64,000 nt of DNA from Fluviicola sp. (GTDB taxonomy: Bacteria > Bacteroidota > Bacteroidia > Flavobacteriales_D > Crocinitomicaceae): positions 310,001-374,000 of the forward strand of contig NZ_JBCNJT010000004.1 of NCBI RefSeq assembly GCF_039596395.1, written 5' to 3'. The notes below the pieces were generated by a model. It did not search any database and was not told the DNA's origin. It saw nothing but the letters and a program-made list of their open reading frames with translations. Numbering within the stretch: position 1 is the stretch's first letter; each line of letters begins with the position of its first letter. Made by a program: the position numbers and the translations under genes. Of the stretch, positions 15,582 to 23,785 are shown piece by piece.

Positions 15582-16163
15582 ATGCACGAAAAACTGATTG
15601 CTTACATAGCCAAACATACAACAACTCCTCTTTCGGAAAATGATACATCATTGATCCGGGAAACCTTTATTCCTAAAAAAATCCGAAAACGCCAGTATTT
15701 TTTACAGGAAGGTGAGGTTTGTAAATACATGGCTTTTTTGGTTCAGGGTGCAATGCGCCAATACAGTGTTGACGATAAGGGAACGGAACACATTGTCCGT
15801 TTATCAATTGAAGAATGGTGGGTAGGTGATCGCGAAAGCGCAATCAACCTCACACCATCCATTTATAATATTGATGCCTGGGAAGAAAGCCTGGTTTTGA
15901 CGGTAACCAATGCCGACATGATCAAGTTAAGACAGATTCCGGCAATCAACGAATTGAGTCTGGCACTCGACAATAAGCATGCAATCGCTCAGCAGAAACG
16001 GGTAAATGCTGCCATCAGTTTATCTGCCGAACAGCGTTATGCCGAATTGAAAAAAAACTATCCGCAATTTCTTGAACGGTTCCCACAACACATCATTGCT
16101 TCCTACCTGGGAATTACAAAAGAAACATTGAGCCGGGTCCGAAGCAATTCCTTAAACAACTGA
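15582..16163 (+). CDS. Crp/Fnr family transcriptional regulator
   Basis: 193 aa from the ATG at 15582; an in-frame TTG at 15573 lies within the promoter element and is rejected. The N-terminal cyclic-nucleotide-binding-like barrel spans about 20-110 (YFLQEGEVCKYMAFLVQGAMRQYSVDDKGTEHIVRLSIEEWWVGD). The dimer helix follows, and a winged HTH lies at about 165-190 (PQHIIASYLGITKETLSRVRSN). No Fe-S Cys cluster is visible, so it is not a classical FNR oxygen sensor. It sits in a stress-type cluster and is a candidate regulator of the pirin promoter at 17233. Confidence 0.9.
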   Translation: MHEKLIAYIAKHTTTPLSENDTSLIRETFIPKKIRKRQYFLQEGEVCKYMAFLVQGAMRQYSVDDKGTEHIVRLSIEEWWVGDRESAINLTPSIYNIDAWEESLVLTVTNADMIKLRQIPAINELSLALDNKHAIAQQKRVNAAISLSAEQRYAELKKNYPQFLERFPQHIIASYLGITKETLSRVRSNSLNN

Positions 16164-16196
16164 TTTCTGGTTCCGGTTGCGCAGTAACTTTTCAAT

Positions 16197-16475
16197 CTAA
16201 AGCACCCCTCTATATTCCGGGGTACTATCGAATACCGATGCGGCAAAAGAACATAAGGGTGTAATTTTAAGCTGGTGTTGTTCTGCGAATTTCACAGCAG
16301 CATGTACCAGTTTTTTTCCTACCTGCTGATTTTGCATTTGCGGAGAAACCAGCGTGTGATTAATAGTAATCCTGTTTTCTCCCGACCAAACATAAGTCAT
16401 TTCTGCCACCACCCGCTCACCGAGTGCAACAAAGAACTTTCCCTTTTTTCCGTTATCTGACTGTTGAATTTCCAT
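16197..16475 (-). CDS. Small GNAT-type N-acetyltransferase (YjdJ-like)
   Basis: 92 aa, the size of the minimal GNAT fold. MEIQQSDNGKKGKFFVALGERVVAEMTYVWSG gives the first strands. NRITINHTLVSPQMQNQQVGKKLVHAAVKFAEQH contains the acetyl-CoA loop (Q-x-x-x-G-K/V). ITPLCSFAASVF resembles the conserved PxCxY/F-A motif of this short family. The acceptor is unknown. It lies 28 bases downstream of the reductase-like gene on the same strand, so the two are probably co-transcribed. Confidence 0.85.
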   Translation of the reverse strand: MEIQQSDNGKKGKFFVALGERVVAEMTYVWSGENRITINHTLVSPQMQNQQVGKKLVHAAVKFAEQHQLKITPLCSFAASVFDSTPEYRGVL

Positions 16476-16503
16476 TTTATCCTTCTTTTAAACAACGTTT
16501 TCT

Positions 16504-17124
16504 TTAGTAGTTTGCCTTCATCTTTATCAGTTCCACGTTGGATAATGCACCACCGGGATCCTGCAATTTCCCTTCCTTTAAAGTTCCGATATCAATCGTA
16601 GCAAACCCCATCATTCCTGCAAGCTCCACCACCGTCGCTTTAGCTGCTGCATAATCTCCGCTCATAACAATCACCCTGTTTCCCTCAGAACCGGAATTTA
16701 CCGGGTTTTTAGCCAGGATAAAATATGGAAGTGTATTAAATGCCTTCACTACATGTTGTCCCGGATACAATTGGGAAACATATTCCCCGGTGGTCTTACC
16801 TTTCAGGTCCGTAACCCGCAAAGGAAACATCGATACAATATTATTCGTAGCATCCACGATAATTTTCCCCGTATGCCCTTCAAGATATTTTGCAAACGCT
16901 TCGTGGCCTCCCCATGGAATAGCCAGGAACAGCATGTCTGCTTCTTCAACCGTTTGCTTTAAGTCGGCAGCTTTTAAACTTCCCCCGATAGATGCCACAA
17001 CTTCCTGCAAGGATTCCGCACCCTTCCGGTTACTGATTAAAACCCGGTAATTTGTTTTGGATAAATGTGTGGCTAAGGCCTGGCCGATATGGCCCGCTCC
17101 GATAATTCCAATTGTGTAATTCAT
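16504..17124 (-). CDS. NADPH-dependent F420 reductase-like / NAD(P)-binding protein
   Basis: A 206-aa Rossmann-fold protein with GIIGAGHIGQALATHLSKTNYRVLISNRKG at 6-35 (GxGxxG dinucleotide motif), then MLFLAIPWGGHEAF and KIIVDATNN. This matches COG2085-type F420:NADPH oxidoreductase-like proteins. No F420 biosynthesis gene is visible here, so the real electron acceptor may differ. It is transcribed divergently from the pirin gene and shares a 204-base intergenic region that contains an FNR-like palindrome. Confidence 0.85.
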   Translation of the reverse strand: MNYTIGIIGAGHIGQALATHLSKTNYRVLISNRKGAESLQEVVASIGGSLKAADLKQTVEEADMLFLAIPWGGHEAFAKYLEGHTGKIIVDATNNIVSMFPLRVTDLKGKTTGEYVSQLYPGQHVVKAFNTLPYFILAKNPVNSGSEGNRVIVMSGDYAAAKATVVELAGMMGFATIDIGTLKEGKLQDPGGALSNVELIKMKANY

Positions 17125-17232
17125 ACTTTTTGTTTTTAGTTAAATGTGCAGCCCTCTTTCAGAAAGAGAAACATGCTGCAAACCTAAATCATCGGAGACC
17201 TTTTAGTCGATGACCTATATCAATGAATGGCG

Positions 17233-17246
17233 TTGACATAGATCAA
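17233..17246. promoter_or_regulatory. FNR/CRP-like binding site TTGACATAGATCAA
   Basis: It differs from the FNR consensus TTGAT-N4-ATCAA at one base. It lies in the divergent region between the reductase-like gene and pirin, 83 bases before the pirin ATG. A Crp/Fnr regulator is encoded 1.1 kb away. Confidence 0.5.
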
Positions 17247-17328
17247 CGTAATTTCTTACCAAATATCATCGTTTACAGCGGCGTGGTGGTCGCAACTTTG
17301 CATCAGAATCATTTAAAAATCTGTTACC

Positions 17329-18204
17329 ATGAATAAGCAAGTAATAATTACCACCAAAGGACACAGAGCTGACATTGGTGAGTACAAAATCAACCGCATC
17401 CTACCGAATGAGCGCATGGAAGCCGTTGGGCCGTTTGTCTTCCTGGATCATCTGATGCCTATTTATCACTCTAAGGACGAGAAACGCCTGAAAGCAGACG
17501 GTACAAATGCTCACCCGCACCGGGGAATTGCAACTTTAACATATGTAATAAACGGTGAAGCGGATCACAACGATAGTAATGGTCATCATGCCGTTGTAAG
17601 ATCAGGTGGTGTTCAGTGGATGAAGGCCGGAAATGGGATTGTCCATGATGAAAGTTTCAATGTGGATGAACAATCCGACAGCCTTTTAACCCACGGTATG
17701 CAGTTTTGGATCAACCTGCCGTCAAAAAACAAGTCTGAAAACCCCGACTACCTGCCCCTGGAAGCAAAAGAAATTCCCCGAAAGGAACTGCCCGGAAACG
17801 GATGGATAAAAGTCATTACCGGTAAGTTTGAAAACCTGGTGTCCAAAATCCCGGATTATTCTACCCAATTTATCTATCACATTCACCTGGAAGCAGGCCA
17901 GCAATGGTCGTTACCAACGGAAAATGGTTTGGAGTATGCCGTTTTTCTACCCATAAACGCCGCTGCCATTGCCGGAAAAGTATACAACCAGGGCGAGATT
18001 CTTATCCTGGACGAAAAAGAATCCATCCTTGAACTTGCCGCCAGTGCAGATGAACCGGCGGATTTCATCCTCTTCGGCGGTGAGCACTACCAGGAACCCG
18101 TAGTGGCTTATGGTCCTTTTGTAATGAATACCGAACATGAGATCTCGGAAGCTTACAATGATTTTTACGATGGCAAATACGGCCAGATAACTTATGTCAG
18201 TTAA
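17329..18204 (+). CDS. Pirin family protein
   Basis: A 291-aa bicupin. The N-terminal cupin carries the metal ligands: AHPHRGIATLTYVINGE near 62-64, plus VQWMKAGNGIVHDES near 101-107 (His and Glu). The second cupin spans about 170-290 (FIYHIHLEAGQQWSLP, GEILILDE, FILFGGEHYQEPVVAYGPFVMNT). Pirins are Fe-binding proteins; some have quercetinase activity and others act in redox-responsive regulation. It is followed after 55 bases by YceI, a common Bacteroidota pairing. The FNR-like site upstream suggests redox control. Confidence 0.92.
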   Translation: MNKQVIITTKGHRADIGEYKINRILPNERMEAVGPFVFLDHLMPIYHSKDEKRLKADGTNAHPHRGIATLTYVINGEADHNDSNGHHAVVRSGGVQWMKAGNGIVHDESFNVDEQSDSLLTHGMQFWINLPSKNKSENPDYLPLEAKEIPRKELPGNGWIKVITGKFENLVSKIPDYSTQFIYHIHLEAGQQWSLPTENGLEYAVFLPINAAAIAGKVYNQGEILILDEKESILELAASADEPADFILFGGEHYQEPVVAYGPFVMNTEHEISEAYNDFYDGKYGQITYVS

Positions 18205-18259
18205 AAAAACCTGATTACTAAACGCAAATAATTAATAACAAATACATAAAACAACAAAA

Positions 18260-18823
18260 ATGGAAACAACTCAAACATCCGAACAAACAAAGTCAAAATG
18301 GGTAATTGATACACTTCACAGTCAAATCGGCTTTAAAGTAAAACACCTCATGTTTACCAACGTAAGAGGTTATTTCAGAGAGTATGACTCTAACATTGTA
18401 ACCGAAAGCGATGACTTCCTGACTCCCGAGATCGATTTTTGGATCAATCCGGCTTCCATCTCAACAGGCGATGCCAAACGCGATGAGCACCTGAGAAACA
18501 GTGACTTTTTCGATGTCGAAAAATACAAGGAAATCAATTTCACGGGGAATACTTATGAGAAGGTTGACGACAATGGCAACTACTTGCTGTATGGCGACCT
18601 GACCATGAAAGGTATTAAAAAGCAAGTGAAGTTACAGGTGGAATTTGGCGGTGTTATTAAAGATCCTTGGGGAAATGTAAAAGCCGTTTTCAACGTCCAC
18701 GGAAAAATCAACCGCAAAGACTGGGGTGTCAGCTGGAATGCAGCTTTAGAAACAGGAGGTCTTTTGGTAAGTGATGAGGTTGAAATCAATTGTGAAGTGC
18801 AATTATCCAAACAACCATTATAA
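18260..18823 (+). CDS. YceI family protein
   Basis: A 187-aa lipocalin-like beta-barrel. The opening KWVIDTLHSQIGFKVKHLMFTNVRGYF is the characteristic YceI first-strand motif. It is followed by FWINPASISTGDAKRDEHLRNSDFFDVEKYKEINF and DLTMKGIKKQVKLQVEF, both highly conserved in the family. It has no signal peptide, so this copy is cytoplasmic. The family binds isoprenoid-type lipids and is often linked to stress. A terminator follows. Confidence 0.93.
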   Translation: METTQTSEQTKSKWVIDTLHSQIGFKVKHLMFTNVRGYFREYDSNIVTESDDFLTPEIDFWINPASISTGDAKRDEHLRNSDFFDVEKYKEINFTGNTYEKVDDNGNYLLYGDLTMKGIKKQVKLQVEFGGVIKDPWGNVKAVFNVHGKINRKDWGVSWNAALETGGLLVSDEVEINCEVQLSKQPL

Positions 18824-18845
18824 GCCACCAAATCAAATTTTAATG

Positions 18846-18875
18846 AAAGCCATTCTTTAACAGGATGGCTTTTTC
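18846..18875 (+). terminator. Rho-independent terminator
   Basis: AAAGCCAT ... ATGGCTTT hairpin followed by TTT, just downstream of the YceI stop. Confidence 0.75.
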
Positions 18876-18987
18876 CGTTTCTTCCGGAAGTTCATATCCG
18901 GGTAATCAAAATACGTAAAATGCCGTATTCCGGGGACTAATTTGACGGTCTATTTTTGCTTTACATTTCAAATGAAAGCTAAGCATT

Positions 18988-20379
18988 ATGGTACGAATAA
19001 ATATCCCTTTAATCATTATTTTGACTACATTCCTGGCATGCAGCTATTTATCCGGAGCACAAGTACTCGACGCGGGAAGAGACCATTCCCTGTATTTATG
19101 CAGTGATTCCATTCCCAGAAGCTGGGGAAAGGCAAGCAACGGAGAACTGGGATTGGGCGTTACTTCCAACAAAGCTATTCCTACCGGTATTCCCGATATG
19201 GAGCAGGTTATTGCTGTTTCTGCCGGAAATTATTTCTCCCTGTTCCTAAAATCAGACGGTACCGTGTGGGCTACCGGTCTGAACCAGCAGGGACAATTAG
19301 GCATGGGCAACACCACCAATCTCAACGAAGCGGCCCAAATTCCTTCTCTAAGCAATATTACTGCCATATCTGCAGGATCTGCGTTTTCTCTGTTCCTGAA
19401 AAGCGACGGTACGGTTTGGGGCTGCGGAATGAATGATGTCGGTCAATTGGGTAACGGCACCAATGACAATGTGCTGAGTCCGGCGCAAATTCCGGGATTG
19501 ACCAACGTAACAGCTATTGCGGGAGGAGGAAATCACTCTTTGTTCCTGCTTGATGACGGGACAGTCAAAGCCTGCGGACTCAATCTTGGAGGACAACTGG
19601 GCATCGGAGCTAGCAGTTTCGGTAGCAACGTTCCTGTAGCTGTAACGGTATTGACCGGGATCAGCAAAATAGATGCCGGCTGGGCACATTCCCTGTTCCT
19701 GAAAAATGATGGCACGGTCTGGAGCTGTGGGACTAACAACAACGGACAACTGGGACTTGGCAACAACACCAATCAAAATACGCCAACGATGATCACAAGC
19801 CTTTCCGGGATTACACAAATCTCATCAGGCACACTCAGCAATCACTCGCTTTTCCTCAAAAATGACGGTACGGTTTCGATGTGCGGTCACAACGGATGCG
19901 GACAATTCGGCCTGGGTAATAGCACTGCTTCAAATACTCCGATCCAAAATCCGGGACTGACAGATGTGGTACAAATAGCGGCAGGAGAATGCTATTCGCT
20001 GTTCATTAAAGGAGACGGAACAGGGTTGGCTGCAGGAGGAAATGCATCCGGGGGACAATTGGGAATAGGAAACTCCACCAATTCAACGAGTCTGGCGGCG
20101 ATGGCGAATTTATGTCCGTTACCGGTGACAACAGGTCTTGAAGAAAATACGGCAGATGCCTTTCAGGTCTATCCAAATCCGTCCAGCGGTTCTTTATATG
20201 TGAAATCAGCATCAGATGCCCGGTTTGAACTGGCAGATATTTCCGGGCGAATCATTTTTTCCCAATCCATATCCAAAGGAGAAACTTCGATCGACATTAC
20301 CGACCGATCTGCAGGAACTTATTTTTACCGATTAATGGGGAGTGATGCGACTAAGAGTGGAAAGCTGGTGGTTGAGTGA
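18988..20379 (+). CDS. Secreted RCC1-repeat protein with T9SS type A sorting domain
   Basis: A 463-aa protein with a signal peptide (1-24). About seven RCC1/BLIP-II-type propeller repeats of about 50 residues follow, each with the form SLFLKSDGTVWATGxNxxGQLGxGxTTN. The C-terminus from about 390 is a type A sorting domain (VYPNPSSGSLYVKS, LADISGRIIFSQ, DRSAGTYFYRLMG). It should form a seven-bladed propeller on the cell surface or in the medium; the ligand is unknown. A -7 element TATTTTTG is at 18951-18958. Confidence 0.9.
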   Translation: MVRINIPLIIILTTFLACSYLSGAQVLDAGRDHSLYLCSDSIPRSWGKASNGELGLGVTSNKAIPTGIPDMEQVIAVSAGNYFSLFLKSDGTVWATGLNQQGQLGMGNTTNLNEAAQIPSLSNITAISAGSAFSLFLKSDGTVWGCGMNDVGQLGNGTNDNVLSPAQIPGLTNVTAIAGGGNHSLFLLDDGTVKACGLNLGGQLGIGASSFGSNVPVAVTVLTGISKIDAGWAHSLFLKNDGTVWSCGTNNNGQLGLGNNTNQNTPTMITSLSGITQISSGTLSNHSLFLKNDGTVSMCGHNGCGQFGLGNSTASNTPIQNPGLTDVVQIAAGECYSLFIKGDGTGLAAGGNASGGQLGIGNSTNSTSLAAMANLCPLPVTTGLEENTADAFQVYPNPSSGSLYVKSASDARFELADISGRIIFSQSISKGETSIDITDRSAGTYFYRLMGSDATKSGKLVVE

Positions 20380-20521
20380 ACTATTCATCGGCGACCAAAG
20401 TGATAGATCTTCGTTGTTATTCTATTCGATACCCAAACCAAAAATTATTTCCTGTTTCTGTTTTAACCTTGTAGGTCCGAACTGGGAGGAACAGAATTGA
20501 AACTTCGAACCGGGATTATTT

Positions 20522-20580
20522 CCTCATTCTCGTTCTGTTTCTCGCTCTGAAAAAGAATGAGAATGAGAGCGAAAATGAGG
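20522..20580. repeat. Inverted pair of GAATGAGAAACAG-type repeats near tRNA-Phe
   Basis: Left arm 20522-20547 (read on the minus strand, GAGCGAGAAACAGAACGAGA plus ATGAGG) and right arm 20555-20580 (GAATGAGAATGAGAGCGAAA plus ATGAGG), with a 7-base spacer. The pair lies immediately beyond the tRNA-Phe terminator. Confidence 0.65.
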
Positions 20581-20583
20581 TAC

Positions 20584-20625
20584 AAAAAGAAAGAGCATGA
20601 ATGCTTGCGCTCTCATGCTCTTTCT
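20584..20625 (-). terminator. Terminator of tRNA-Phe
   Basis: A 13-bp perfect stem (AGAAAGAGCATGA / TCATGCTCTTTCT) with a T-run on the minus strand, just after the tRNA 3' end. Confidence 0.8.
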
Positions 20626-20630
20626 TTTTG

Positions 20631-20703
20631 TGGTGATGGAGGGAATCGAACCCCCGACACAAGGATTTTCAGTCCTTTGCTCTACCAACTGAGCTACATC
20701 ACC
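20631..20703 (-). tRNA. tRNA-Phe (anticodon GAA)
   Basis: A 73-nt cloverleaf on the minus strand: acceptor GGTGATG / CATCACC with discriminator A, D-arm AGCTCAGTTGGTAGAGC, anticodon stem-loop GGACTGAAAATCC (GAA), and T-arm GGGGGTTCGATTCCC. CCA is not encoded. Confidence 0.97.
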
Positions 20704-20720
20704 ATCCTCAATTGCGAGGG

Positions 20721-20728
20721 CAAAGATA
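20721..20728 (-). promoter_or_regulatory. -7 element TATCTTTG of tRNA-Phe
   Basis: An exact TAnnTTTG match on the minus strand, 17 bases upstream of the tRNA 5' end. Confidence 0.6.
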
Positions 20729-20781
20729 GTAATAGAATTCATTACTCCTAAAAAAAAGTGATTTTTTTTCTAAATCAATCC

Positions 20782-20789
20782 TATCTTTG
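20782..20789 (+). promoter_or_regulatory. -7 element TATCTTTG, leaderless type
   Basis: An exact TAnnTTTG match ending 6 bases before the coaX ATG at 20796. Confidence 0.6.
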
Positions 20790-20795
20790 TTACAG

Positions 20796-21545
20796 ATGGA
20801 GCAAGGAATCAGATCAATTGTTATTGATGCGGGAAACACCCGGATCAAGGTAGGATTGTTTCAAGATTCTAATATCCAGGAAGTTCATGCATTCTCCAAT
20901 GAAGAACTCGACAAACTCAAGTCCTATCTGATCAAACACAAAAATATTCCCGGAATTATCAGTTCCGTGCGCTCGGATAAGAACACCAAATGGATCAAAG
21001 GACTCCTTCCGAACGCAATCCTGTTCAACAATCAATTGCCTGTTCCTTTGGTGAACAATTACGAATCTCCGCAAACGCTCGGGATCGACCGGTTGGCAAA
21101 TGCGATTGCCGCAGCCAATATTTCCGAAAAAAATGCGTTAGTGATTGACGTTGGAACCTGTATCAAATATGATTTTGTCCGTTACCCGAAAATCTATGAA
21201 GGCGGAAGCATTTCCCCGGGAATTGAATTACGGTATCGTGCCATGAACCAGTTTACGGGAAAATTGCCCCTGATCGAAGACCGGATCCAGGGACCATTCA
21301 TCGGGAAAAACACCCTGGACGCCATGCGAAGCGGTGTAATAAACGGAATGCATTTGGAAATGGTGGGTTTTATCGAAGAATACCGGAGACTTTACCCCGA
21401 ATTAACAATTTTTCTCACCGGTGGCGACAGTCAATATTTTGAATTAGGTAATAAATATGGCATATTTGCCGACGAGAATTTGACCTTAAAAGGATTATTA
21501 ATAGCGCTTTTTCATGCCCAAACATTTCATTCTTCTAGTATTTAG
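20796..21545 (+). CDS. coaX: Type III pantothenate kinase
   Basis: 249 aa from the ATG at 20796; the in-frame TTG at 20787 falls inside the promoter element. The ASKHA fold is visible: phosphate-1 loop VIDAGNTRIKVG at 8-19, LGIDRLANAIAA near 91, DVGTCIKYDFV near 117, GGSISPGIELRYRAM near 137, and adenosine loop IFLTGGD near 203. It phosphorylates pantothenate, the first step of CoA synthesis, and type III enzymes are insensitive to CoA feedback. The 3' end overlaps the next gene by 32 bases, so coaX, the outer-membrane protein and lptC form an operon. Confidence 0.95.
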   Translation: MEQGIRSIVIDAGNTRIKVGLFQDSNIQEVHAFSNEELDKLKSYLIKHKNIPGIISSVRSDKNTKWIKGLLPNAILFNNQLPVPLVNNYESPQTLGIDRLANAIAAANISEKNALVIDVGTCIKYDFVRYPKIYEGGSISPGIELRYRAMNQFTGKLPLIEDRIQGPFIGKNTLDAMRSGVINGMHLEMVGFIEEYRRLYPELTIFLTGGDSQYFELGNKYGIFADENLTLKGLLIALFHAQTFHSSSI

Positions 21546-22869
21546 TACTATCTCGTGTTTCACAATGTGGGCACAAACCACCTCATCATCGCCGTACAGT
21601 ACAACCGGAATCGGTGAAGAAGGTGCTCTTCCTGAAGCTCAATACGGAGGAATGGGAAATATTTCCGGAATTTCTTTTGATTCTACGCTGATCAATACGT
21701 ACAACCCTTCCAGCTATTCCCAATTGTCTTTCGGACAACCGCTTTTTTCGGTAGGAGTTTCATCCAAATTCTCAACTTACACTACCAGCGCAGGAAGCTT
21801 CCAAGGAAAAACAACCGGAATCTCCAACATCACGATGGCTATTCCGATGGGGAAATTTTTCGGTATTGCTTTGGGACTAAAACCTTTCACACGTAAAGGC
21901 TACGACCTGAGCCAGCGTTCATATGCCTATGATGATTCAACGACTTTCAGCTATAAAGGCTACGGATCTACCAACCTGCTTTTCGTTGGTTTGGCTTATT
22001 CGATCATTAAAAACGACCGTTCTAACCTGAGCCTTGGTTTTAACGTGGGATACCTGTTCGGATCGGTAACCAATGAGCGCCGCAGTGTGTTTGATGCAAA
22101 TAGTCCGGCGGGTGGCGTAGACCAGACCACTTACCGTTTGAAGTCTGTGCATTATTCATTCGGGGCTAGTTACCAGCGTTTCCTGGATGTTGACAAGCGC
22201 AAACAGTTGTTCCTGTCTGCTGTTTACACCCCTAAAATTTCGATCAACGCTTTCCGCGACTACGCTTTGTATTACGCAACGGATGTAAACAACCAGCTTT
22301 CGTATGTGGATACAGCAACCTATGTAGACAATAACAAAGGAAAGATCGTTTTCCCGAGCAAACAAACATTCGGAGCAGGATATGCCTTCAGCCCTGATAC
22401 CAAACTTTCAAACAAACAGAAATTCCAACTGGGTGTTTTCGCAGAAGTAGACCTGATGCAGTGGAAATCTTACGATGAAAAATTTGATGCACACACCACA
22501 TCCGTTACATTCACCAATACGTTCGTATCCAAAATCGGGTTGCAATACATTCCAAGCATTGATTTTACGAAAAAATCCAAGGGAGCGAAATATTTCACAA
22601 AAGTGAAGTACCGGATCGGGGGGGAATACGGTTTATTGCCGAATTCCATGAATGGCAGACAATTGAAAACCGCAGTGGCAACAATCGGGTTCGGATTCCC
22701 TTTCCTGAGTCAAAAAACCAATTCATCCCTGAATGTGAGCTTCCAGTACGGATCTACCGGAACAGGAAATGCAGCAGATTTGAAAGAACGATTCTATTCG
22801 ATCAATTTCGGGATTATCATTGCGCCTTCTTCTTACGAGAAGTGGTTCAAAAAGTATAAACTGGATTAA
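21514..22869 (+). CDS. Outer-membrane beta-barrel protein (FadL-like)
   Basis: A 451-aa protein with a signal peptide (MPKHFILLVFSTISCFTMWAQ). Its mature N-terminus, SSPYSTTGIGEEGALPEAQYGGMGNISGISFDSTLINTYNPSSYS, resembles the FadL-type hatch motif. The remainder alternates membrane strands. It lies between coaX and lptC, a gene order seen in other Flavobacteriia, and overlaps coaX by 32 bases; lptC starts at the very next base. The context suggests envelope biogenesis or transport, but the substrate is unknown. Confidence 0.8.
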   Translation: MPKHFILLVFSTISCFTMWAQTTSSSPYSTTGIGEEGALPEAQYGGMGNISGISFDSTLINTYNPSSYSQLSFGQPLFSVGVSSKFSTYTTSAGSFQGKTTGISNITMAIPMGKFFGIALGLKPFTRKGYDLSQRSYAYDDSTTFSYKGYGSTNLLFVGLAYSIIKNDRSNLSLGFNVGYLFGSVTNERRSVFDANSPAGGVDQTTYRLKSVHYSFGASYQRFLDVDKRKQLFLSAVYTPKISINAFRDYALYYATDVNNQLSYVDTATYVDNNKGKIVFPSKQTFGAGYAFSPDTKLSNKQKFQLGVFAEVDLMQWKSYDEKFDAHTTSVTFTNTFVSKIGLQYIPSIDFTKKSKGAKYFTKVKYRIGGEYGLLPNSMNGRQLKTAVATIGFGFPFLSQKTNSSLNVSFQYGSTGTGNAADLKERFYSINFGIIIAPSSYEKWFKKYKLD

Positions 22870-23418
22870 ATGAAGCGCGGGCTGACAGTATTCCATCTTT
22901 GCCTTGCAGGTGCAATGGTGTTGGGTTCCTGCGTGAATGACATCGACGAAATCAAGCAGATTACGTTTAAATCAACGGATCCCGAGCAAAAAACGGAGGA
23001 ATTGTACGTCTTGCAAACGGAAGGTGGTTTTCCCCAGTTCAAATTATATGCTCCTTTAGCCGAAGCTTTTTCCAAACCCGAACAGGTTACCAAATTCAAG
23101 GAAGGAATCAAGGTCGAATTCTTTGACAATGATGGAAACCCGGAATCCACCCTGACAGGGCTTTACGGCGAGATCAACGAAACAAAGGGAACCATGCGCG
23201 TGCTGGATTCCGTTCAGCTTTACAACCCGGAGCGAAAACAGACCATGTACACCGAAGCACTTTACTGGGATCAAAAAGATAGTCTTATCTTTACAGACAA
23301 AATGGTCATGATCAAGAGTCCAACAGAACTCATTTACGGAAAAGGGATCCGTGCCAGACAGGATTTCTCCTGGTATGAGTTTTTGGAACCTCAGGGCCGT
23401 ATTTCAATTAATAAATGA
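22870..23418 (+). CDS. lptC: LPS export ABC transporter periplasmic protein LptC
   Basis: A 182-aa lipoprotein-type protein (lipobox VLGSC, Cys21). DPEQKTEELYVLQTEGGFPQFKLYAP, FKEGIKVEFFDNDGNPESTLTGLYGEI, TMRVLDSVQLYNPERKQTMYTEALYWDQKDSLIFTDKMV and ELIYGKGIRARQDFSWYE follow the LptC/LptA jelly-roll pattern of Bacteroidota. LptC carries LPS from the LptBFG complex to the periplasmic bridge. E. coli LptC has a TM anchor; here a lipid anchor replaces it. It is in an operon with coaX and the outer-membrane protein. Confidence 0.85.
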   Translation: MKRGLTVFHLCLAGAMVLGSCVNDIDEIKQITFKSTDPEQKTEELYVLQTEGGFPQFKLYAPLAEAFSKPEQVTKFKEGIKVEFFDNDGNPESTLTGLYGEINETKGTMRVLDSVQLYNPERKQTMYTEALYWDQKDSLIFTDKMVMIKSPTELIYGKGIRARQDFSWYEFLEPQGRISINK

Positions 23419-23471
23419 GAGAAAACACTGCTTTTGACCGGAAGCGGATGGATAAATAAATACAAACAGAC

Positions 23472-23690
23472 ATGAAACTATATAACCGCATTATGGAGCT
23501 TTTCTGGCTCGCAGTGGGAATTATCATCATTATTATGGTAACAGTCATGTGCCTGAAAGAAAGTTTCAGCAGCTGGGCTGTTTACTACGCCTTTGCATTC
23601 ATGGCTTTGGGAACTTACTTCCTGAGAAGATACATGAGAAAACGCATGGAAAAACACCAGGCTTTTCTGAACAATCAGAAACCGAAATAG
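23472..23690 (+). CDS. Small two-TM membrane protein (72 aa)
   Basis: A basic N-terminus, helix 1 at about 8-27 (ELFWLAVGIIIIIMVTVMCL), helix 2 at about 35-52 (WAVYYAFAFMALGTYFL), then a strongly basic C-terminus (RRYMRKRMEKHQ). It starts 53 bases after lptC. The length and position between lptC and an envelope protein suggest an accessory envelope role; function unknown. Confidence 0.75.
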   Translation: MKLYNRIMELFWLAVGIIIIIMVTVMCLKESFSSWAVYYAFAFMALGTYFLRRYMRKRMEKHQAFLNNQKPK

Positions 23691-23785
23691 CCGTTCAAAA
23701 CAACATTTTGAGCTTTTAACTAATTTTCAAACAATTAGCATTCAAATCTCCTTATTTTCGCTTCACCAAAAACATTCCGGGTTAA

